From assembly GCA_028275205.1 (NCBI GenBank), contig JAPWVB010000034.1, forward strand, positions 1 through 11,092: a DNA stretch of 11,092 nt. Reading direction: 5' to 3'. The stretch's first letter is position 1; each line of letters begins with the position of its first letter. Below, in pieces: positions 5,500 through 11,092 of this stretch. Below the pieces are notes generated by a model. It made no database searches. It was not told the origin of the DNA and saw only the letters and a list, made by a program, of their open reading frames with translations. The position numbers were made by a program, and so were the translations under genes. The stretch comes from Candidatus Acetothermia bacterium. GTDB lineage: Bacteria > Bipolaricaulota > Bipolaricaulia > RBG-16-55-9 > DRXL01.

Positions 5500-7032
5500 T
5501 CACCTCGCTTCGGGACGGGTTGTCCAGCTCAAGCACCCTATGACACTATCGGGGAAGAAGCGCCGCCAGATTCTGTAGTAGTAGAGCTCTTCTTTGGAGC
5601 GCAGCGTCAAGCCGTTGGGGAGATGGCGCTCGCGCTCGAACTCCCCGTCGGAGATCTCGCGCTCGGCGATCTGCTCGAAGACCAAAGCCGAGCCTGCCCC
5701 ACGGGAAAATTTCTCTTTTTCGCGCCAGAGGATCTCGTCGGGCAAGGAGCCCACAAACGCCCGGCGCACGATGTACTTCTCTATACCGTTGTGCTGCTTG
5801 AGCGCAGGGGGAATCGCCAGGGCCGTCTTGATGAGCTCTACATCGAGATAGGGCTCGCGCCCTTCGATGCCGTGGGCCATCGTCATTCTGTCTACTCGTT
5901 GGAGATTGGAGTTGTGCAGCCGACTTGTGATCACCAGCAGCTCACGGCGCAGCCGCTCTTCGTCAGGGATCTCTTTGAGATAGTGATAGCCGCCGAAGAG
6001 CTCATCGGCGCCCTCGCCTACGAGCACGACTTTCACGAAATCCCGCGCAAGGCGCGCGACAAGATAGTTGGCGATGGCACTGCGCACCAGAGCGAAATCA
6101 AACGACTCCAAATGATAGATCACCGTGGGCAATATCGTAAGCATTTCAGCTTCCGTATAGATATATTCGTGATGCACCGTGCCAAGATATTCGGCGACAC
6201 GCCGGGCGTAGAGCGGGTCTTGCCCTTGGGCTGTGCCCACGGAGAACGAGTGCAGCGTGGGGATGTGCTGTTTCATCAAGGCCGCGATGAGGCTGCTATC
6301 CAGACCTCCGCTCAAGAAGACTCCCACCGGCACGTCGGCGATGAGGCGTTTTTCGACGGCTGCCTTAAGCGCCTCGCGCACCGCTGCTGCCCACCAGGCT
6401 TCGCCTGGACTGTTCATCGTGCCGCCTGCGGCGGCACGGTGTACGGTCCAGGCGAAGCCTGGCAGATCGAAATACTTCGTCCACCCGAGCTTGGTGTGGA
6501 ACCAGTGGCCCGGCGGAAATTCTACAATATCCGTGGTGATCGGCAGGAGCGCCTTGATCTCTGAGGCGAAGTACAGCCGCCCATCACTGATCGCGTAGTA
6601 GAGCGGCTTGACCCCCAGCGGGTCGCGCGCTAAAAAGAGTTCGTCACCGTCTACAAGAGCGAACGCGAACATCCCATCGAAGAGCTTCACACAATCCGGG
6701 CCGTGATCCTCGTAACAATGGATGACGACTTCAGTATCGGTGCGCGTGCGCAGGCGATGCCTCGACACTAGCGTAGCTCGCAAGCTTTGAAAGTTATAGA
6801 TCTCACCGTTATAGACAATGTGGATAGAGCCGTCTTCGTTGGCGATAGGCTGGTGGCCACCGGGTACATCAATAATAGAGAGCCGGGTGTGTCCGAGGGC
6901 AGCGCGCTTGCTCTGCCAAACCCCAAAATCATCCGGCCCGCGATGCCGCAGTCTCTCGAGCATCGCGGCGACGGAGATCGGGTTTTGCGAGATCGTTCGC
7001 TCCATATCAAAGTATCCGGCGATGCCACACAT
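5500..7032 (-). CDS. asnB: Asparagine synthetase (glutamine-hydrolysing) family protein, AsnB type
   Basis: 510 residues, somewhat shorter than typical AsnB (about 550-620). It starts MCGIAGYF, so Cys2 becomes the N-terminal nucleophile of the class II glutaminase domain (2 to about 185), with RHRGPDD (29-35), LGHTRLSIID (46-55) and VYNGEIYNF (73-81). The synthetase domain has the PP-loop SGGLDSS (241-247), which binds ATP, and GEGADELFGGY (339-349). The family transfers glutamine ammonia to a carboxylate activated by adenylation, classically aspartate to asparagine; operon context makes another carboxylate acceptor possible. Residues 191-213, in the linker between domains, are encoded by a 69-bp palindrome (see separate entry). 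Start ATG 7032 follows AAGGAGG, which overlaps the upstream gene's stop. A long antisense frame through the gene is not taken as real. Confidence 0.87.
   Translation of the reverse strand: MCGIAGYFDMERTISQNPISVAAMLERLRHRGPDDFGVWQSKRAALGHTRLSIIDVPGGHQPIANEDGSIHIVYNGEIYNFQSLRATLVSRHRLRTRTDTEVVIHCYEDHGPDCVKLFDGMFAFALVDGDELFLARDPLGVKPLYYAISDGRLYFASEIKALLPITTDIVEFPPGHWFHTKLGWTKYFDLPGFAWTVHRAAAGGTMNSPGEAWWAAAVREALKAAVEKRLIADVPVGVFLSGGLDSSLIAALMKQHIPTLHSFSVGTAQGQDPLYARRVAEYLGTVHHEYIYTEAEMLTILPTVIYHLESFDFALVRSAIANYLVARLARDFVKVVLVGEGADELFGGYHYLKEIPDEERLRRELLVITSRLHNSNLQRVDRMTMAHGIEGREPYLDVELIKTALAIPPALKQHNGIEKYIVRRAFVGSLPDEILWREKEKFSRGAGSALVFEQIAEREISDGEFERERHLPNGLTLRSKEELYYYRIWRRFFPDSVIGCLSWTTRPEAR
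6394..6462. repeat. 69-bp near-perfect palindrome inside the asnB-type coding region
   Basis: Outer arms of 17 bp are perfect complements: 6394-6410 starts CCAGGCTTCGCCTGGAC, and 6446-6462 is its reverse complement. Central arms GTGCCGCC (6419-6426) and GGCGGCAC (6430-6437) flank TGC. The 8-nt stretches between pair at 5 of 8 positions, so 30 of 33 pairs match. Each outer arm is itself a mini-hairpin (CCAGGC, 3-nt loop, GCCTGG), so the DNA or RNA can fold as one long stem or three small ones. The length is divisible by 3 and the ends fall on codon boundaries, adding residues 191-213. This resembles protein-coding palindromic elements described in Rickettsia; no second copy was seen in the window. 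Confidence 0.88.
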
Positions 7033-7042
7033 CGTGCCTCCT

Positions 7043-8680
7043 TCAGACGGTGATGCCCAACCGTGCTATACGTTCAGCCTCGCTGAGGGGCCGGCCCGTC
7101 TGGGGGTCAACAGCTACGCACATGCCGTCAACGATGCGCGTGACGATCTGCCCCTTGGCGATGGGGCTGCCCTTCAAGTGCGGTGCATCTAAAATCCCCA
7201 CCGTCACCGCGCGGGCGAGCGTTGCCGGATCAACCCACGGATCGGGCACATCTGGCCCGGCAAGCTTCTTGATCGCTTCGAGTGTGACCTGGGCTTCAGT
7301 GATGAGTTCTTCCTTGCGGCGCTGTACGATCGGGTCAGCGGTCATATCGGGGGCGCCGCGCAGGGCGTTCTCGATCGCTCTGCGAGCGATCTTGACGCTC
7401 TCGATCAGCTCCTGGGCCGTCGTGGCATGATGCGCTTCGGTCGCTCCGACGACGTGCACAACATGGGGCTTGATCGCCATCTGCAGATATACAGATGCTG
7501 CCAGGTGTCCCCGGGCGGCATCGGGATCGACGGGGTAGCTGAGCAGCCCCGTGCGCGCCTGCCGATAGACCCTGAAGTTCTCGTCGGCGAGCGCTTCTGC
7601 AAGCTCAATACACGCCAAGATCTTTGCTAAATCCATGCGATCCGACAGCCCCGCCGGGCTGTTGAACATATACTGGGCGATATAGTCTCTCACGCCCATC
7701 TGCTTGGCGTTATAGGCCGAAAGAAAGCTTGTTACGACGTAGATGACATCAGGAGCATCGCGCATCCCCCAGTGATGGGGCTCGTTCACTTCTACGGGGA
7801 TATTGCGTTCGCCGTGCCAGCGCATCAGCTCTTGGTGGACTCGAATAGACTCTTCTAAGCTCAACGGGCCGCGACGATCCAATTGATTGAACCAGAAGAT
7901 AGACGTGGCACACCAGGCGTTGTTGAACGTCTCGACGTAGAGCTGGGCGAGCCTGAGCTGATCGTCTGTTCCCGAATATGCCCGCATGAGGGGGTAGTTT
8001 CCGCATCGGCTCGCTTGATAGAGGGCGCGATACTCTTCTGCGGAGCGCACGGGGACGCCGCCGGCACCCTTGCGCCGTGGGTCTTGGCGTTCGGGATGAA
8101 AGAAGTTCTCTTGAGCGTCTTGATCAATGCCCAGCGAGATGACGTCGAGCACACGGGCTTCGGCGATCTCGCGAATCCCGGCGATAGTCTCTTCGACGGT
8201 GGGCCGCCCAAAGTGATGTCTGATCAGTGGGAATGGCCTCTTCCACGCCAAACGCTCCACGAACGTCTGGGGGAAGTCTTTTTCGCTTGTGCCCCGCCAG
8301 AGCTCGCCCTTCAGATACGCGATGATCTCTTCTAGGGGCTCTTCTCCAGAGAAACAGCGCTCGAAGAACCCCAGCTTTCGGGCACGCTCCGCCAAGGGCG
8401 GTGTGCCCCCGAAGGCAAAGCGTCGCTGCTCGAGCCCCGCTTTTCGGACAGCTTCGATAAACTGCTTCAACAGCGCCTCGCCCGTCTCCGGGGTTAATCT
8501 ATAGCTGACGGCGACCAAATCTGGATTATGCCGACGGATGCTCTCGAGAAAGCGTTCGATGGGCACAGCCGGGCCAAGATAGACCGTCTTCCAGCCGACT
8601 TCTTCGGCTAATTTGAGAAAGCTTGCCACACCCGCGACATGAGCATCCTCCCCTAACGCGCCAGCGAGCACCGTGCGCAT
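7043..8680 (-). CDS. Cobalamin-binding single-chain mutase-like protein (B12-binding domain fused to a glutamate-mutase-epsilon-like barrel)
   Basis: 545 residues. Residues 1 to about 130 form a B12-binding Rossmann-like domain with EDAHVAG (11-17), the DxHxxG motif whose His14 would ligate cobalt, followed by Ser59 in AVSYRLT and FAFGG (88-92). The remaining 400 residues resemble the catalytic barrel subunit of glutamate mutase (GlmE/MutE): VVGATEAHHATTAQE (410-424) parallels its late barrel segment, and a C-terminal tail at 491-531 (AVTVGILDAP through VDPQTGR) resembles its end. Glutamate mutase normally has two chains (S and E); here they appear fused. The substrate is not evident. ATG 8680 was chosen because it starts the B12 domain and follows GAGGGGGTG; a longer reading back to 8842 would run into the tRNA gene. 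First gene of the operon, 10 nt before asnB. Confidence 0.78.
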   Translation of the reverse strand: MRTVLAGALGEDAHVAGVASFLKLAEEVGWKTVYLGPAVPIERFLESIRRHNPDLVAVSYRLTPETGEALLKQFIEAVRKAGLEQRRFAFGGTPPLAERARKLGFFERCFSGEEPLEEIIAYLKGELWRGTSEKDFPQTFVERLAWKRPFPLIRHHFGRPTVEETIAGIREIAEARVLDVISLGIDQDAQENFFHPERQDPRRKGAGGVPVRSAEEYRALYQASRCGNYPLMRAYSGTDDQLRLAQLYVETFNNAWCATSIFWFNQLDRRGPLSLEESIRVHQELMRWHGERNIPVEVNEPHHWGMRDAPDVIYVVTSFLSAYNAKQMGVRDYIAQYMFNSPAGLSDRMDLAKILACIELAEALADENFRVYRQARTGLLSYPVDPDAARGHLAASVYLQMAIKPHVVHVVGATEAHHATTAQELIESVKIARRAIENALRGAPDMTADPIVQRRKEELITEAQVTLEAIKKLAGPDVPDPWVDPATLARAVTVGILDAPHLKGSPIAKGQIVTRIVDGMCVAVDPQTGRPLSEAERIARLGITV

Positions 8681-8771
8681 GGACAGCACCCCCTCTGAAA
8701 GATTTAGAGATTGGGTCTTGGCCGGAGGGCCGCCATCACAGAAAGGTCTCCCCACGAGGGGCGGACAAGAA

Positions 8772-8848
8772 TGGTCGGGATGGCGGGATTTGAACCCGCG
8801 ACCCCACGCACCCCAAGCGTGTGCGCTACCAGGCTGCGCCACATCCCG
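8772..8848 (-). tRNA. tRNA-Pro, anticodon GGG
   Basis: 77 nt including an encoded CCA. The acceptor stem CGGGATG pairs with CATCCCG, the D-arm has GCGCAGCCTGGTAGCGC as in known bacterial proline tRNAs, the anticodon stem CACGC/GCGTG encloses the loop TTGGGGT (anticodon GGG, reads CCC and CCU), and the T-loop is GTTCAAATC. It lies 91 nt upstream of the cobalamin-protein gene on the same strand. No clear terminator or separate promoter was seen in the 91-nt gap; only short GC stems without a T-run are there, so read-through into the operon is possible. Confidence 0.96.
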
Positions 8849-8857
8849 ACTTTGTAT

Positions 8858-8863
8858 ATTATA
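8858..8863 (-). promoter_or_regulatory. -10 box of the tRNA-Pro promoter
   Basis: Exact TATAAT on the minus strand, 9 nt before the mature 5' end of the tRNA, so the precursor leader would be only a couple of bases. The -35 region is poor: TTTGCG at 8881-8886 with a 17-bp spacer, about 3/6 matches. Confidence 0.55.
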
Positions 8864-8897
8864 ACAGATGCGATCCCGCCCGCAAACCCGAAGAGAT

Positions 8898-8927
8898 TTG
8901 CGCGGCCCAGCCCGCTCCGCTTATAAT
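8898..8927 (+). promoter_or_regulatory. Predicted promoter for the GIY-YIG-like gene
   Basis: TTGCGC (8898-8903), an 18-bp spacer and an exact TATAAT (8922-8927). The start site would be near 8934, 10 nt before the AAGGAG ribosome site at 8944-8949. It is divergent from the tRNA-Pro promoter. Confidence 0.6.
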
Positions 8928-8958
8928 TCAGCAGAACAGACTCAAGGAGTGATCGCGT

Positions 8959-9285
8959 ATTCGAGGGCCGTTCTTACTGAACGATCGCACGATCAAACAG
9001 ATGGTGCGCAAGCCCCGGCCGGGCATCTTTCTGCTCCACACGGTGCCAGGAGGACAGCCACGCTTCCTTGGGCGCGATGACCGCGATGTGCGCGATAAAC
9101 TCCTCAAATGGCTCGGCCGCAGCTACCGATACTTTCAGTTCGATTACTGCGAAACCCCCGAAGAGGCCTTCCGCCGGCAGTGCGAACTCTACCATCAACT
9201 CAAGCAGTACTTAGATAACACGCGCCATCCTGAGCGCCCCGACGGCACCGACTGGCGCTGCCCATTATGTGACTTTTACAAGTGA
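8959..9285 (+). CDS. Small GIY-YIG-like protein with C-terminal CPxC, probable ATT start
   Basis: 108 residues if it begins at ATT 8959, or 94 from the first ATG at 9001. I favour ATT. AAGGAG at 8944-8949 is 9 nt upstream, the frame closes at a TGA (8950-8952) with no ATG, GTG or TTG before 9001, and the extra 14 residues (RGPFLLNDRTIKQ) look like the conserved start of this family, from memory of relatives beginning M-K/R-G-P-F. PGIFLLHT (21-28) and RFLGRDDRDVRDKL (35-48) occupy the places of GVY-L and YVGRSD in GIY-YIG-like proteins. Glu76 in CELYH would be the candidate acidic residue. The end PDGTDWRCPLCDF carries a Cys-x2-Cys pair. Function is unknown; nuclease activity is not established. 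Confidence 0.7.
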   Translation: MRGPFLLNDRTIKQMVRKPRPGIFLLHTVPGGQPRFLGRDDRDVRDKLLKWLGRSYRYFQFDYCETPEEAFRRQCELYHQLKQYLDNTRHPERPDGTDWRCPLCDFYK

Positions 9286-9288
9286 CTA

Positions 9289-9332
9289 CCTCACCCTAGC
9301 CCTCTCCGTTTACGGAGAGGGAAGGGGTGAGG
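9289..9332. repeat. 44-bp palindromic repeat, copy 2
   Basis: Outer arms CCTCACC (9289-9295) and GGTGAGG (9326-9332) and inner arms CCCTCTCCGT (9300-9309) and ACGGAGAGGG (9312-9321) are identical to the copy at 958-1001; loop and 4-nt spacers differ (TT instead of AA in the loop). It begins 3 nt after the stop of the GIY-YIG-like gene and ends 11 nt before the lemA stop. It could slow transcription from both sides, but it lacks a T-run on either strand, so it is not a classic intrinsic terminator. Confidence 0.85.
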
Positions 9333-9343
9333 TCAAGGTGAGT

Positions 9344-9937
9344 CTACGGCTCCTTGGGCGGCGGTGGCGGCGTGAACGTCACCTTGGGGACGACCTTCGC
9401 TTCCGGGGGTACTTCATAGTACGGCGCAGGTTGAAAGCCATAGAGCTGCGCTAAGAAATTATTAGGGAAGCGCCGGATGTTCGCATTATAAGCTTGCACG
9501 GCCTCGTTGTAGCGCATCCGTTCAACAGCTAAGCGATTCTCCGTGCCCGCCAGCTCGTCCATCAGTCTGATAAAAGTCTGATCTGACTTGAGCGTCGGAT
9601 AGTTCTCGACGATCACCAAGAGCCGCGCCAGGGCGCTGCCTAGCTCATTGGCCGCCGCGATCTTGTCAGAGATCTGCACCGCGCCGCCGTACTTCGTCCG
9701 AGCTTCGGCGATCTCGCGAAAGATCGTCAATTCTTGCCCGGCGAAGCCGCGAACCGTCTCCACCAAGTTCGGGATGAGATCGTTGCGCCGCTGAAGCTGA
9801 TTGTCCACTTGGGCCCAGCGCTGTCTGATCTCTTCTTGCTGGGTGACGAATTGATTGTACGTCCCCGCAAAGAGCGAGTACGCCGCGATCCCTAAGACGA
9901 CAAGCACCCCAACCGTGATCCACAAAGCTCTGTTCAT
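9344..9937 (-). CDS. lemA: LemA family membrane protein
   Basis: 197 residues, the normal size for LemA. An N-terminal transmembrane anchor (about 5-24) is followed by the family core: YNQFVTQQEEIRQRWAQVD (27-45) and QRRNDLIPNLVETVRGFAG (49-67), then a helical bundle and a Pro-rich tail ending TPPPPPKEP. LemA proteins are anchored with a small helical domain; their molecular role is not settled, but they are repeatedly found beside TPM-domain proteins, as here. Start ATG 9937 was chosen over an in-frame ATG at 9958 because AAAGGAGGT sits directly before it. It is 14 nt downstream of the TPM gene and is probably the last gene of that operon. Confidence 0.93.
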   Translation of the reverse strand: MNRALWITVGVLVVLGIAAYSLFAGTYNQFVTQQEEIRQRWAQVDNQLQRRNDLIPNLVETVRGFAGQELTIFREIAEARTKYGGAVQISDKIAAANELGSALARLLVIVENYPTLKSDQTFIRLMDELAGTENRLAVERMRYNEAVQAYNANIRRFPNNFLAQLYGFQPAPYYEVPPEAKVVPKVTFTPPPPPKEP

Positions 9938-9951
9938 AAGACCTCCTTTCT

Positions 9952-10725
9952 TTACCATCCACGTCCGGCGCCACCGCCGCCGGTGCGCCCGCCGCCAAAT
10001 CCGCCAAAGCCCCCGCGGCTAAATCCTCCGCCAAATCCTCCGAAGCTCCCTCCCCGCCACGATCGGCCGCCGCCTGAGCCGGCCAGCCAGATCCACCAGG
10101 GGATCGTCGTGCTGTGGCGCTCCCGACGCGCCCCATAGCGTATCATCAGACTCACTATGAGGAACAGTATAATGAGCGCGACGACGAGCGCGATCGGGGA
10201 CGGATTCGTCACGCGCTCAATATCTACAGGGGCTTGGCCGGTCAGCTCCACGCCCGCGTCCTTGGCGATGATCAAAGCGACGGCCCAGACGCCCTTGGAG
10301 ATCCCCTCATCGAAGCGCCCTTCACGAAATTCTGGGAGGACGAACTCGTCCAAGATCGCCCCGACTCTCCCGTCAGGGAGAATCCCTTCCAAGCCGTAGC
10401 CCGTCACGATCCGCACCCGACGATCTTCGACAGCGACGAAGAAGAGCGCCCCGTTATCTTTCCCCTTCTGGCCGATCTTCCAACTATCAAAGACTTTCAG
10501 CGCGTACTCAAAGTCATCGTAGGGTTGCGTGGTCTTCACCGTCAAGACGGCGATCTGCGCTGTCGTCTTCTGCTCGAGCTCTTGCAGCAGCGCCGTGAGC
10601 TTGTCGCGCGTCTGGGGCGTGAGAACCTCGGCGTAGTCCGAGACGTACCCCTGGGGCGCGGGGATCTCTTGAGCAAGAGCACCAACGGAGATGAGCACGA
10701 GCAGAGCGAGAATCTTCCGCATCAT
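9952..10725 (-). CDS. TPM-domain (YgcG-type) secreted and membrane-anchored protein
   Basis: 257 residues. A signal peptide (about 1-19, ending near GALAQE) precedes a TPM domain (about 27-165) with YVSDYAEVLTPQ (27-38), NGALFFVAVEDRRVRIVTGYGLEGILPD (91-118, shown in part by the family-typical GYGLEGILPDG) and REGRFDEGI (134-142). A transmembrane helix follows (about 176-196), then a cytoplasmic-side tail rich in Gly, Phe and Arg ending GAGRGW. TPM proteins are linked to membrane or photosystem maintenance, and an acid phosphatase activity has been proposed for a plant member; the role here is unknown. ATG 10725 overlaps the TGA of the upstream gene as ATGA; a second ATG follows directly at 10722. 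Confidence 0.9.
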   Translation of the reverse strand: MMRKILALLVLISVGALAQEIPAPQGYVSDYAEVLTPQTRDKLTALLQELEQKTTAQIAVLTVKTTQPYDDFEYALKVFDSWKIGQKGKDNGALFFVAVEDRRVRIVTGYGLEGILPDGRVGAILDEFVLPEFREGRFDEGISKGVWAVALIIAKDAGVELTGQAPVDIERVTNPSPIALVVALIILFLIVSLMIRYGARRERHSTTIPWWIWLAGSGGGRSWRGGSFGGFGGGFSRGGFGGFGGGRTGGGGAGRGW

Positions 10726-11092
10726 TGCGTCTCTCTCAAGATCGTATCGGCGCACGCGGCGAGCTGCTCGATCTCTGCCACGTAGCGATCGAAGAGCTCT
10801 TGGGCTTCGGATCTCTCAAGGCGCACCGCTCCCAGACGGACGCTGTGCACGGTGCGCATCGCTTCGAGCGAGAGCCCAAATGTCTCTTCCGTTTGAGCTA
10901 AGATCTCCAAAAATTCATGGGCTGGCCGAATCCCCTTCAGGCGCAGCAAGTGCCGAGCGAGGGTGAGAAACGATTTCAGCGATTGTGTCATGAGATTCTC
11001 GAGGGCCTCCAGGCGCCCCGCGGTCTCCAGATAAGCCCGACGCAAGGTGAGCAACTTGCCCTTGAGTTCTTCTTCACACTGCAGGCGAAGAT
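10722..11092 (-). CDS. C-terminal part of a helical protein upstream of the TPM/LemA genes (5' end off-window), possibly nucleotidyltransferase-related
   Basis: The frame is open to the right edge and ends at TGA 10722-10724, giving about 122 visible residues. They are nearly all amphipathic helix: LRLQCEEELKGKLLTLRRAY at the visible start, then SLKSFLTLARHLLRLKG and a C-terminal ELFDRYVAEIEQLA. From memory, similar helical C-terminal regions occur in bacterial proteins with an N-terminal nucleotidyltransferase-like domain, but that domain would lie outside the window, so this is a suggestion only. A TTG at 11054 could serve as an internal start, but no ribosome site supports it and the upstream codons look like real coding sequence. 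It shares the ATGA overlap with the TPM gene. Confidence 0.6.
   Translation of the reverse strand, partial: LRLQCEEELKGKLLTLRRAYLETAGRLEALENLMTQSLKSFLTLARHLLRLKGIRPAHEFLEILAQTEETFGLSLEAMRTVHSVRLGAVRLERSEAQELFDRYVAEIEQLAACADTILRETQ

Noticed and set aside
5404..6564. 386-codon plus-strand open frame antisense to the asnB-type gene
   Set aside because: It lies opposite a gene with clear catalytic motifs, has no family resemblance or ribosome site, and is open only because of codon bias; its single asnB-like peptide comes from the palindrome reading alike on both strands.
8681..8842. 54-codon N-terminal extension of the B12-protein frame
   Set aside because: It runs into the tRNA-Pro gene, and the B12 domain with its ribosome site begins at 8680.
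9289..9332. Intrinsic terminator between the convergent genes
   Set aside because: The hairpin is strong but has no T-run on either strand, and an identical-arm copy occurs in a leader where a terminator makes no sense; repeat is the better call.
9938..9958. Longer LemA start at ATG 9958
   Set aside because: It would overlap the TPM stop and place the AAAGGAGGT ribosome site inside the coding region; ATG 9937 fits size and spacing.
9952..10140. Gly/Arg-rich repeat region at the end of the TPM gene as a DNA repeat or CRISPR-like array
   Set aside because: The units are irregular and in frame with the Gly-rich tail typical of TPM proteins.

Overview
The window comes from a bacterium, probably uncultured. 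Several genes have consensus bacterial -10 boxes (exact TATAAT) and purine-rich Shine-Dalgarno sites, and there is a bacterial-type tRNA-Pro with an encoded CCA. The DNA is G+C-rich by eye and tightly packed. I cannot name a phylum from sequence alone. There is no CRISPR array, phage module or insertion sequence; mobile DNA appears only as an intein and palindromic repeats.

Left part (1-4392). A minus-strand thyX (FAD-dependent thymidylate synthase) runs off the left edge. It is interrupted by an intein inserted inside the RHR-x7-S signature. Divergent from it is a plus-strand ion-transport block: khtT and khtU (a c-di-AMP-class RCK_C regulator and a CPA2 K+/H+ antiporter), then an SLC13/DASS-type permease carrying two internal RCK_C domains. 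The permease has its own promoter overlapping the khtU stop codon, placed so that its mRNA should be leaderless.

Centre (4389-8848, minus strand). A three-gene operon reads: B12-binding/glutamate-mutase-like single-chain protein, then asparagine-synthetase-type glutamine amidotransferase, then opine (octopine/nopaline) dehydrogenase. The genes are 10 and 4 nt apart, with Shine-Dalgarno sites overlapping the preceding stop codons. A tRNA-Pro(GGG) lies 91 nt upstream on the same strand. The combination of a carbon-skeleton mutase, an amide-forming enzyme and a reductive amino-acid condensing enzyme suggests an uncharacterised amino-acid-derivative pathway (inference). The asnB-type gene contains a 69-bp near-perfect palindrome in frame, encoding a 23-residue insert in the interdomain linker, like the protein-coding palindromic elements known from Rickettsia.

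Right part (8849-11092). A short GIY-YIG-like gene on the plus strand seems to start at a non-canonical ATT. It converges on a minus-strand operon of an open-ended helical protein, a TPM-domain membrane protein and LemA. A 44-bp palindromic repeat lies between the convergent genes. A second copy with identical arms lies about 8.3 kb away in the leader of khtT.
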